A DNA stretch of 14,263 nucleotides. It comes from an uncultured Planctomycetaceae bacterium. Its GTDB lineage: Bacteria > Planctomycetota > Planctomycetia > Pirellulales > Pirellulaceae. Made by a program: the position numbers and the translations under genes. The stretch lies in the NCBI GenBank assembly GCA_937904535.1, contig CALELC010000568.1, positions 1 to 14,263 on the forward strand. The letters are read 5' to 3'. Below the pieces are notes generated by a model, which did not search any database, was not told the origin of the DNA, and worked only from the letters and a program-made list of their open reading frames with translations. Below are positions 7,926 to 14,263 of this stretch, piece by piece; position 1 is the first letter of the stretch, and each line of letters opens with the position of its first letter.

Positions 7926-9224
7926 ATGAGCCTCCTTCCTGCGAGCCAACCGCCGGCACGAATCGGTTATTGCACCAACGTTCATGCCGGAACGGACCTA
8001 GCGACCATTCGCGAAAAGCTGCTCGCCCATGCCGGGGCGATCGCCAGCCACCGTCTACGCCGCGATCCCCGCACGCCGCAGCTGGGCGTTGGTCTCTGGA
8101 TTCCCGCATCGGCCGCAGCCGAACTGAGCGGCGAGGGTGCGGCAGAGGAGTTCGCTCGCTGGTTGCGCGACCAACACCTCTTTCCGCTGACGGTCAACGG
8201 CTTTCCCTACGACAACTTCCATCTGCCCGTGGTGAAGCACCGCGTCTATCGGCCGGCTTGGTGGGAAACGTCACGGCTGGAGTACACCGTGCAACTCGCC
8301 CGGTTGCTGGACCGGATGCTGCCGCGCGATGGCAGTGTCGGTTCGATCAGCACCCTACCGCTCGGTTGGCCGGGACCGCTGGGACGTAGCGAAGCTGACG
8401 AGGCCGCCAGCGACGCCGAAAATATCGCCCGCGCAGGAGCGAATCTTCGCTCTCTAGCGGCTGAGCTGCAGCAACTCGAACGGCAGACGGGGCGGCGGAT
8501 CGTGGTCGCGATCGAGCCCGAGCCGGGATGTCTCCTCGACCGCTGCGGCGATCTGGTGCGATTTTTCGAGCAGCAGCTTCCCGAGGTGAACCACCGTCGC
8601 TATTTGACGGTCTGTCATGATGTCTGTCACTCGGCAGTGATGTTTGAATCGCAAACCGAGGCATTGGCGACATATCGACAGGCGGGGATCGCCGTTGGAA
8701 AAGTGCAGATCAGCAGCGCCATTGATGTGCCGTTGGTGGAGTACACCGCGGAGCAACGCGTGGCGGCGATCGAGCAGCTAAGCCAATTTGCCGAAGATCG
8801 GTATCTGCACCAAACCGGAGTGGTTGATGCGGCGGGCCAATTTCGGTTGGTCGAGGATCTGCCCCTGTGGCTGGCGACGGTCGCTGGCCGCGGCGAACAG
8901 GTTGACGAACACCTGCGAATCCACTTCCACGTGCCGGTATTCCGCACGGAACTAGGCGCGTTGCGGTCGACGCAATCGGCGATTCGCGAGTGCGTCGCAG
9001 GGCTACAGCGTGCCGATGCCCCTGGGTTTACCGGTCACTACGAAGTCGAAACCTACGCCTGGACGGTGCTGCCTGAGACGGTCACGACCGAGTCGACAGC
9101 CGCCGCTGGTGAATTGACTGGATTGGCGGCCGGAATCGCGCGGGAACTCGATTGGTTTGAATTTCTGCTCCACTCCGCAACCCATCCAACATCTGAATCC
9201 ACAGGACCGCTGACGCATGATTGA
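7926..9224 (+). CDS. eboE: EboE-like metabolite traffic protein (xylose isomerase-like TIM barrel)
   Basis: 432 residues. EboE is one protein of the ebo cluster, found in many bacteria and some eustigmatophyte algae and linked to export or trafficking of secondary metabolites such as the scytonemin precursor in cyanobacteria; its reaction is unknown. Family marks visible: RIGYCTNVHAG (12-22), TVNGFPYDNFH (89-99), VYRPAW (107-112), GSISTLPLGW (139-148) and a C-terminal YEVETYAW (372-379). Putative metal ligands of the xylose-isomerase/endonuclease IV-like barrel are E197/E199, H231-D232 with H235, a VQISSA strand (260-265), H333/H335 and E373/E375. The ATG at 7926 precedes the conserved start; a GTG at 7869 would add 19 unlikely residues. 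No other ebo gene (prenyltransferase eboC, dehydroquinate-synthase-like eboD, TatD-like eboB) is in the window. Its last 8 bases overlap pdxJ, suggesting coupling. Confidence 0.8.
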   Translation: MSLLPASQPPARIGYCTNVHAGTDLATIREKLLAHAGAIASHRLRRDPRTPQLGVGLWIPASAAAELSGEGAAEEFARWLRDQHLFPLTVNGFPYDNFHLPVVKHRVYRPAWWETSRLEYTVQLARLLDRMLPRDGSVGSISTLPLGWPGPLGRSEADEAASDAENIARAGANLRSLAAELQQLERQTGRRIVVAIEPEPGCLLDRCGDLVRFFEQQLPEVNHRRYLTVCHDVCHSAVMFESQTEALATYRQAGIAVGKVQISSAIDVPLVEYTAEQRVAAIEQLSQFAEDRYLHQTGVVDAAGQFRLVEDLPLWLATVAGRGEQVDEHLRIHFHVPVFRTELGALRSTQSAIRECVAGLQRADAPGFTGHYEVETYAWTVLPETVTTESTAAAGELTGLAAGIARELDWFEFLLHSATHPTSESTGPLTHD

Positions 9225-9957
9225 ACTGGGCGTAAACATCGATCACGTCGCCACCGTGCGACAGGCTCGCCGGACGTATGAGCCTGATCCGGTTGTCGCT
9301 GCAGCGCTCGCGGAACAGGGAGGCGCCGACGGGATCACGTTCCATTTGCGCGAAGACCGGCGGCACATTCAGGACCGCGATGTCGAAGTGCTGATGAAGA
9401 CGGTGACGGTCAAAACCAACTTTGAAATGGCGGCTACTGACGAGGTCGTCGGCATTGCTTGCCGGCTGCGGCCGACTTGGGCGCTGCTGGTGCCCGAGAG
9501 CCGGCAGGAGGTGACGACCGAAGGCGGATTGAACGTTCGCGGCGATTCCGGAGCGATTGCCACGGCGATCCAGCGACTTCGCGATGCCGGGATCCTAGTC
9601 AGTCTGTTTCTCGATCCCGATGTGGCACAGATCGAAGCGGCCGCGGAACTAGGCGTCGATGCGGTGGAGTTGCACACCGGTCCGTATGCGCACGCCGCTC
9701 ACCCCACTGCCGGAGCGGCGGCGATGCAGCGGGAACTCGACCGTTTGAAGATCGCAGGCCAAAGCGTTGCCGCCGCGGGCATGCGGCTCCATGCCGGGCA
9801 CGGCCTGAACTACGTCAACGTCCGGCCTGTCGCTCAAATCCCGTCGATGATCGAACTGAACATCGGCCATTCGATTGTCAGCCGCGCCGTGATGGTCGGC
9901 ATGCGTGAGGCCGTCGCCCAGATGCGACAGATTCTCGACCATGCGATTGCGCGGTAA
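9217..9957 (+). CDS. pdxJ: Pyridoxine 5'-phosphate synthase PdxJ
   Basis: Last step of the DXP-dependent vitamin B6 pathway: condenses 1-deoxy-D-xylulose 5-phosphate with 3-amino-2-oxopropyl phosphate to give pyridoxine 5'-phosphate, in the cytoplasm. 246 residues, close to the usual 240-250 of this TIM-barrel family, and complete. Visible motifs: LGVNIDHVATVRQAR (4-18), GITFHLREDRRHI (39-51, with the catalytic His at 43), TNFEMA (67-72, catalytic Glu at 70), PESRQE..EGGL, ELHTG (151-155), LHAGHGLNY (191-199, catalytic His 195) and LNIGHSI (214-220) for phosphate binding. The start ATG overlaps the end of eboE by 8 bases in another frame, so ribosomes probably reinitiate here. dapA follows after about 113 bases. 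PdxA and other pathway genes are not in the window. Confidence 0.97.
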   Translation: MIELGVNIDHVATVRQARRTYEPDPVVAAALAEQGGADGITFHLREDRRHIQDRDVEVLMKTVTVKTNFEMAATDEVVGIACRLRPTWALLVPESRQEVTTEGGLNVRGDSGAIATAIQRLRDAGILVSLFLDPDVAQIEAAAELGVDAVELHTGPYAHAAHPTAGAAAMQRELDRLKIAGQSVAAAGMRLHAGHGLNYVNVRPVAQIPSMIELNIGHSIVSRAVMVGMREAVAQMRQILDHAIAR

Positions 9958-10070
9958 ACTTCGCACACCCGTTTCCCCTCCGTTCCCGCTCCGCTTTCGG
10001 CAAGCCGATGCGCGGTGGCGATTGGAAGTCACCCACGCCTGATCCCTTACGTCGGAAGAGTTTGTCAGAA

Positions 10071-10976
10071 ATGTCGCAGCGCAAAGGCTCCTCGTTTGCC
10101 GGCTTGTCGGTCGCCATCATCACGCCGTTCCGTGATGGGCAAGTCGATTACGCGCGGTTGGCCGAGCAGATCGAATTCCAAATCGCCGGCGGCGTCACGT
10201 GCGTGGTGCCGGTGGGCACCACGGGTGAATCGCCCACGCTGTCCCACGATGAGCACGAACGGGTGATCGCCGAGGTGATCCAACTCGTCGCCGGACGGGC
10301 GAAGGTCATGGCTGGGACGGGCAGCAACAGCACCGCCGAAGCGCTGCGGCTGACCAAACGTGCCGAGCGCGAAGGGGCTGACGCGACGCTGCAGGTGGCT
10401 CCGTACTACAACAAGCCGACTCAAACCGGGATGTACGAGCACTTCAAGGCGGTTGCCGAAGCCGTCTCGATTCCGGTCTGCGTCTACAACATTCCCGGCC
10501 GGACTGCGAAGAACATCGAAGTCGACACGATCGTGCGGCTGGCCGAGGTGCCGGGGATCACGATGGTCAAAGAAGCGACCGGATCGCTCGATCAGTGCAG
10601 CGCGGTGCTCGCGGCTACTGATTTGACGGTGCTCTCTGGCGACGATTCATTGACCCTGCCGATGATGTCCGTCGGTGCCGAAGGTGTGATTTCGGTTGTC
10701 GGCAACGTGGTTCCCGAGGATGTCGTGGCGATGGTGCGGGCGGCCGCAGACGGCGATTACATCACCGCCCGCCAATTGCATCACAAGCTGTTCCCGCTCT
10801 GCCGCGATATGCTTTCCTTGGCTACCAATCCGATCCCGATCAAGGCGGTGATGCGGATTTTGGGACGCGACACGGGTGAATTGCGGCTGCCGATGACGCC
10901 GCTGGAAAGCGAACAAGAACGCAGCCTCCGCAAGACGCTCGCCGCCTATGGCCTGACCGAGTCGGTCGCCAGCTAA
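10071..10976 (+). CDS. dapA: 4-hydroxy-tetrahydrodipicolinate synthase DapA
   Basis: First committed step of the diaminopimelate/lysine pathway: aldol-type condensation of pyruvate with aspartate semialdehyde through a Schiff base on lysine. 301 residues from this ATG, normal for the family. By comparison with E. coli DapA, all key residues are present: T50 in GTTGES (49-54), Y113 in APYYNKP (110-116), Y139 and R144 in YNIPGRT (139-145), and the Schiff-base K167 in VKEATGS (166-172). SVIGN-type and GDD segments follow (SGDDS; VISVVGN). An in-frame ATG at 10008 would add 21 residues with no family counterpart; I prefer 10071, with a GGAAGAG about ten bases upstream. In bacteria that use it, the product also feeds cell-wall synthesis. 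Downstream of pdxJ on the same strand; 39 bases before the glycosidase. Confidence 0.97.
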   Translation: MSQRKGSSFAGLSVAIITPFRDGQVDYARLAEQIEFQIAGGVTCVVPVGTTGESPTLSHDEHERVIAEVIQLVAGRAKVMAGTGSNSTAEALRLTKRAEREGADATLQVAPYYNKPTQTGMYEHFKAVAEAVSIPVCVYNIPGRTAKNIEVDTIVRLAEVPGITMVKEATGSLDQCSAVLAATDLTVLSGDDSLTLPMMSVGAEGVISVVGNVVPEDVVAMVRAAADGDYITARQLHHKLFPLCRDMLSLATNPIPIKAVMRILGRDTGELRLPMTPLESEQERSLRKTLAAYGLTESVAS

Positions 10977-11015
10977 CCGACTCTCCCCCTGCCCCGTCGA
11001 GAGTAACGTCTCGCG

Positions 11016-12167
11016 ATGTGCACTTCACCCCTCACCGCGGCTCGGCGAACGAGTTCGAGCCGCCACTTTATCGGGTTAGGGTTGGTGGTGCTAAGCTTGT
11101 GGGGGCACTGCGCCGGAGCGATTGCCGAGCAGGGTTGGCCTCAGCGCCGGACAGAAGTTTCCATTCGGGGCGAGCAATTTCTGATCAACGGTACGCCTAC
11201 CTATCCTGGCCGATCTTGGAACGGCCATCGGATTGAGGGTCTGTTGATGAACTCCCGCATGGTGCAGGGAGTTTTCGACGATCTGAACCCTCAGACCGTC
11301 GACCGCTGGGCTTACCCGGATACGCAGGTCTGGGACAGCGAGCGAAACACGCGCGAGTTCATCGCAGCGATGCCGGCCTGGCGCGAACATGGGTTGTTGG
11401 CCTTCACGCTCAATCTGCAGGGCGGCAGCCCCGAAGGCTACTCGCGCGAGCAGCCCTGGCATCACTCGGCGCTGACCGAGACAGGTGAATTGCGCGACGC
11501 ATACATGCGTCGCACCGCGATGATCCTCGATCGTGCTGATGAACTGGGAATGGTAGTCATTCTGGGGATCTATTACTTCGGTCAAGACCACCGGCTCAGG
11601 GATGAAGCGGCGGTGATCGCCGGTGTCGATAACACGGTCGACTGGCTTCTCGATCGTGGCTACCGCAACGTGTTATTGGAGATCAATAACGAGTGCAACG
11701 TCCGCTACACCCACGAGATTCTCAAGCCAGCGCGGGTGCATGAATTGATCCTCCGTGCCCAACAGAGAACGCGCGATGATCGCCGGTTGTTGGTCAGCAC
11801 CAGTTATGGCGGCGGTGCGGTGCCGCGAGAGAACGTAGTCGGTGCGGCCGATTTCCTGCTGCTTCATGGCAATGGCCAAGATACGCCGGAGAAAATCGCG
11901 GCACAGATCGATGCAACTCGCCAGGTCCCAGGCTATCGCCCCATGCCAATCCTCAACAACGAGGATGACCACTACGACTTCGACAAGCCACGCAACAATC
12001 TGACCGCGTCGATCGAAGGCTATGTTTCGTGGGGATACTTTGATTTCCGCCGCCGTGGTGAAGGTTTTGAGCAGGGCTATCAAAGCGTCCCGGTCAGTTG
12101 GAAGATCGACAGCCCTCGCAAAGAGGCGTTCTTCCGCAAACTCAAAGAAATCACTGGCGGGCTGTAG
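11016..12167 (+). CDS. Secreted GH5-like glycoside hydrolase (cellulase-superfamily TIM barrel)
   Basis: 383 residues, probably exported and acting on polysaccharides or glycoconjugates; the substrate cannot be read. The N-terminus holds a basic stretch, then a hydrophobic core (about 18-36) and a likely cleavage near AIAEQ. A beta strand pair around FLINGTPTYPGRSW (55-68) opens the barrel, as in many family-5-type and related enzymes. Strand 4 ends in LLEINNEC (220-227), giving the Asn-Glu acid/base pair (E226). A later strand, PILNNEDDHYD (311-321), offers E316 as the likely nucleophile, and SWGYFDFR (338-345) fits the final strand with its aromatic residue. It may belong to GH5 or an unclassified relative in clan GH-A. 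No carbohydrate-binding or dockerin domain is present. It follows dapA closely but is functionally unrelated. Confidence 0.65.
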   Translation: MCTSPLTAARRTSSSRHFIGLGLVVLSLWGHCAGAIAEQGWPQRRTEVSIRGEQFLINGTPTYPGRSWNGHRIEGLLMNSRMVQGVFDDLNPQTVDRWAYPDTQVWDSERNTREFIAAMPAWREHGLLAFTLNLQGGSPEGYSREQPWHHSALTETGELRDAYMRRTAMILDRADELGMVVILGIYYFGQDHRLRDEAAVIAGVDNTVDWLLDRGYRNVLLEINNECNVRYTHEILKPARVHELILRAQQRTRDDRRLLVSTSYGGGAVPRENVVGAADFLLLHGNGQDTPEKIAAQIDATRQVPGYRPMPILNNEDDHYDFDKPRNNLTASIEGYVSWGYFDFRRRGEGFEQGYQSVPVSWKIDSPRKEAFFRKLKEITGGL

Positions 12168-12258
12168 TCGCGAGAACCTGCCCGACATTTAGTCTCCGCC
12201 CCAGCCACAGATCTGGATTTAACGTCTTGAGTTGCCCGGCACTTGGCTCCCCCCAGAG

Positions 12259-12270
12259 GTTCTCGAGAAC
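12259..12270. repeat. 12-base perfect palindrome in the gap before the DUF1559 gene
   Basis: GTTCTCGAGAAC is a perfect palindrome in the 269-base gap (12168-12436) between the glycosidase and the DUF1559 gene. The sequence CGAGAACCT at 12171-12179, just after the glycosidase stop, is the exact inverse of AGGTTCTCG at 12257-12265, which overlaps it, so the motif occurs twice. It could be a regulator operator or part of a 3' hairpin with a 77-base loop. Nothing else recognisable is in the gap and no strong promoter was seen. Confidence 0.3.
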
Positions 12271-12436
12271 TTTCTCCTGCATTCTCGTGCAAATCCCACC
12301 CAGGATTGCCATGCGGGGGGTACTGTTGGTAGGCTAGGCTGCGTACGCTGGGATGCGTTTATGGCGATTTCGCCGCCGCTGCTTTGCTCAGTCAGGTAAT
12401 GGTGGCTCCCTCACGATCTTTTCTGGGTTCTCTTTG

Positions 12437-13372
12437 ATGATGCGAAGTGCTGTTAGTCGGCGTGGCTTCACGCTGGTCGAGTTATTGGTCGTGATCGCCA
12501 TTATCGGCGTGATGGTCGGATTGCTGCTGCCCGCGGTGCAAGCTGCCCGCGAAGCGGCGCGGCGGATGAGCTGTTCGAACAATATGAAGAACGTCTCGCT
12601 GGCCCTCCATAACTATCACGACACTTATAACAAACTGCCGTACCTCGGCTTCAGCGGTTGGGAGTGTGACACGATCTCTTGGGTCGGACGGATTCTGCCT
12701 TACGTCGAACAGCAGGCGATGTATGAGACGCTGGACTGGGGCAATCGCGTCAATGATGGTCGCAATGTGCTGTATCGCACCACCTCCATGCCGATCTTTT
12801 CCTGCCCGTCAGAGAATATGACGCTCGGTGAGTCGAATGCGAATCCTCAGTGGTGCCACCAGCGGGCCAGCTATGCGGTGTGCGTCGGGAACACCAACTA
12901 CAACCAGGAAAATACCAATAACTGGGACGGTTTGTGGACTTACAACAACGGCGGTTCAGCTTTCCGCGTCGACCGTAACTATGGTCTGTCGGTCGTGACC
13001 GACGGTACCAGTAACACCGTGATGCTCAGCGAAGTGCCGATCAATCAAAACACCAATGGTTGGCAGGGCATGTATGCCGTCACCATCTACACTTCCGGCG
13101 CCGGCTTTACGGGCTATCTCACTCCCAACACTCGTTCGTCGGTTGACGGCGGCAGACGCTGCTGGACGCCGACGGATTACATCCGCAAGATTCCCTGCCA
13201 CGGCGCCGGCAACTGGCGCAGTGCTACCTTTGCAGCGATGAGCATGCATCCCGGTGGCGTCCAGGCAGGAAACTTTGATGGCTCCGTCAATTTCGTCAGC
13301 GAGACGATCGATATCTGGCTGTGGCGAGCTCGCACCTCAACCAACGGGGGCGAAACCCTCAGTGAACAATAA
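12437..13372 (+). CDS. DUF1559 domain protein with type IV prepilin-like N-terminus
   Basis: 311 residues. One of the DUF1559 (SBP_bac_10-type) proteins that are hugely expanded in Planctomycetes; their function is not established, though the N-terminus is that of a pseudopilin. RRGFTLVELLVVIAIIG (8-24) is a prepilin signal: cleavage expected between G10 and F11 with the conserved Glu at 15. It continues into LLLPAVQAAREAARRMSCSNNMKN (residues about 28-51) and LALHNYHD, hallmarks of the family. The C-terminus carries the typical HPGGVQAGNFDGSVNFV segment. Several cysteines (C49, and others in the globular part) may form disulfides. An in-frame ATG at 12353 gives a 28-residue extension that would sit before the prepilin peptide and is rejected; a second ATG at 12440 is equally possible. 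Followed after 34 bases by a small lipoprotein gene, a pairing common in this phylum. Confidence 0.93.
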   Translation: MMRSAVSRRGFTLVELLVVIAIIGVMVGLLLPAVQAAREAARRMSCSNNMKNVSLALHNYHDTYNKLPYLGFSGWECDTISWVGRILPYVEQQAMYETLDWGNRVNDGRNVLYRTTSMPIFSCPSENMTLGESNANPQWCHQRASYAVCVGNTNYNQENTNNWDGLWTYNNGGSAFRVDRNYGLSVVTDGTSNTVMLSEVPINQNTNGWQGMYAVTIYTSGAGFTGYLTPNTRSSVDGGRRCWTPTDYIRKIPCHGAGNWRSATFAAMSMHPGGVQAGNFDGSVNFVSETIDIWLWRARTSTNGGETLSEQ

Positions 13373-13406
13373 CCTTCTAGCGCCTTTGACATCCCATCGC
13401 GGAGTG

Positions 13407-13874
13407 ATGCAGTTTATGTTTCGATCTTGGAAAGTTGGTTCGCTCGGCTCGTTGAGTGTTGCCTGTGTGATCTTGGCGGTTGCCGGCTGCGGCCGTAGCG
13501 ACGGCCTGCTGACCATCAGTGGCACGGCGACATTAGACGGAAATCCGATTCAGGACGGATCGGTTTCCCTGATGCCGGTCGACGGTAAAGGGATCGCCGG
13601 CGGTGGGACGATTACCAACGGCCGGTACACCGCCGAATCGTCGCCGGGACAGATGGCGGTGCAAATTTACGCGCATGAAAAGTTTGAAAAGCCGAACCCG
13701 ACGCGCGAAGAAGTCGAACGCGGTCTGCACATTGATACCAGGCAACTGCTGCCGGCAGTTTATAACCAACAGTCGAAACTGCGGATCAATGTCTCAGCCG
13801 ACAATCGGACTCATAACTTTGAGTTGACCAGCGATGGAGCCATTCCCGCCGGCATGGGCTCGGCTGCGCCCTAG
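13407..13874 (+). CDS. Small lipoprotein with carboxypeptidase-regulatory-like (transthyretin-type) domain
   Basis: 155 residues. A hydrophobic signal (about 10-27) ends in the lipobox LAVAGC with the lipidated cysteine at 28, so the mature protein is membrane anchored. The rest reads as a small beta-sandwich: SGTATLDGNPIQDGSVSLMPVDG, then GGTITNGRYTAE and the SSPGQMAVQIYA strand, matching the regulatory-like domain common in planctomycete lipoproteins that follow DUF1559 genes. A Lys/Glu-rich segment (KFEKPNPTREEVE) lies between strands, and LLPAVYNQQSKLRINV near the end matches the phrase usual in this group (PxxY followed by S-L-x-V). Role unknown; assistance in the assembly or anchoring of the neighbouring pseudopilin-like protein is inference. 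An ATG at 13416 is an alternative start, and GGAG at 13401 lies nearer the usual distance for it. Confidence 0.85.
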   Translation: MQFMFRSWKVGSLGSLSVACVILAVAGCGRSDGLLTISGTATLDGNPIQDGSVSLMPVDGKGIAGGGTITNGRYTAESSPGQMAVQIYAHEKFEKPNPTREEVERGLHIDTRQLLPAVYNQQSKLRINVSADNRTHNFELTSDGAIPAGMGSAAP

Positions 13875-13928
13875 TGCGCGCTGCGGCACAGCGTTGAATA
13901 AAGAAATGGGTTTCCTTTCGCCTGAAAA

Positions 13929-13955
13929 CCTGCGGCGCTAGGACAGCGCCGCAGG
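13929..13955 (-). terminator. Strong hairpin plus T-run, terminator for the minus-strand carboxylase gene
   Basis: An 11-base-pair perfect GC-rich stem (CCTGCGGCGCT / AGCGCCGCAGG) with a 5-base loop. Read on the minus strand it is followed by TTTT (13925-13928), 64 bases past the stop of the biotin-carrier gene, as expected of a Rho-independent terminator. On the plus strand, where no T-run follows, it may also slow transcription from the lipoprotein gene, so it separates two convergent units. Arms of this kind recur as intergenic repeats in some genomes, which I cannot test here. Confidence 0.6.
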
Positions 13956-14018
13956 CTACTAAGCAGTTATGAAAAGGCGGCCGGCCTAGGCCACCGCATT
14001 TCAGCTAGGACCGCTTGC

Positions 14019-14263
14019 TCAAGAGGCTTCCAGCGTGACCAGCAGGTCGCCGGCGGCGACTTGGGTGCCCGCTTTGGCCGTGATTCGGCGAACCACCCCG
14101 CTCAGCGGTGCGTTGATGGTGGTTTCCATCTTCATCGCCTCCAACACCATCAGCTTCTGCCCCGCCTTGATCTTGTCGCCTTCCTTGACGGCAACATTGA
14201 TCACCATGCCGGGCATCGAAGCGCCGACCTGCAGCGGATCGTCGGGGGCGGCTTTCACGGCGG
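14019..14263 (-). CDS. pyc: Biotin carboxyl-carrier domain, C-terminus of probable pyruvate carboxylase (partial)
   Basis: Only the last 81 residues are visible; the rest lies beyond the right edge. They form a biotinyl/lipoyl-type domain: VGASMPGMV, then VKEGDKIKAGQKL, the biotinylation motif EAMKMET with the Lys that carries biotin, and the APLSGVVRRITAKAGTQV turn ending in LLVTLE. The ASMPGMV stretch preceded by a DDP linker is typical of pyruvate carboxylase, in which this domain shuttles CO2 from biotin carboxylase to the carboxyl-transferase to make oxaloacetate. A carrier subunit of another biotin enzyme, such as oxaloacetate decarboxylase or an acyl-CoA carboxylase alpha chain, is possible. 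The first in-frame GTG at 14258 is an internal codon, not a start. It is convergent to the lipoprotein gene, with a terminator downstream. Confidence 0.8.
   Translation of the reverse strand, partial: AVKAAPDDPLQVGASMPGMVINVAVKEGDKIKAGQKLMVLEAMKMETTINAPLSGVVRRITAKAGTQVAAGDLLVTLEAS

Noticed and set aside
10980..11004. ACTCTC/GAGAGT inverted repeat after dapA, considered as terminator
   Set aside because: Six pairs, a 13-base loop and no T-run; too weak to call.
12353..12436. Upstream in-frame ATG extension of the DUF1559 gene
   Set aside because: It would place 28 extra residues before a prepilin signal peptide, which normally has a short basic leader; the ATG at 12437 gives a standard 10-residue leader.

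Overview
The window looks like chromosomal DNA from a planctomycete, probably of the Pirellulales/Rhodopirellula type. This is inferred from gene content: a DUF1559 prepilin-like protein followed by a small lipoprotein with a carboxypeptidase-regulatory-like fold, a secreted glycosidase, a GC-rich composition, few Shine-Dalgarno sequences and frequent non-ATG starts. No rRNA, tRNA, CRISPR array, transposase or phage gene was seen.

Left half (1-7807, all minus strand). In transcription order: a secreted M1-family zinc metallopeptidase; a DUF6702-like secreted protein whose start overlaps the peptidase stop; a CinA-type protein with a degenerate amidase half; a compact UvrC nuclease; a membrane protein of the putative small multi-drug export family; and an O-methyltransferase that runs off the left edge. 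The peptidase/DUF6702 pair and the export protein/methyltransferase pair overlap and are probably co-translated. The cinA-uvrC and uvrC-export gaps are about 100-135 bases. A hairpin follows cinA.

Divergent switch (7808-7925). This short intergenic region separates the minus-strand block from a plus-strand block. It holds two nested inverted repeats.

Right half (7926-13874, plus strand). An EboE-like xylose-isomerase-fold protein overlaps pdxJ (vitamin B6 synthesis) by 8 bases. Then come dapA (lysine/diaminopimelate synthesis), a secreted GH5-like glycosidase, a DUF1559 pseudopilin-like protein and a lipoprotein. The right edge carries the convergent, minus-strand C-terminus of a biotin-dependent carboxylase, most likely pyruvate carboxylase, with a strong hairpin plus T-run downstream.

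Most genes are metabolic or repair housekeeping, and I do not see a clear new multi-gene system. The parts most worth following up are the UvrC that lacks two usual segments, the CinA that has lost its amidase catalytic residues, the peptidase/DUF6702 coupling, and an eboE gene outside any visible ebo cluster but tied to pdxJ.
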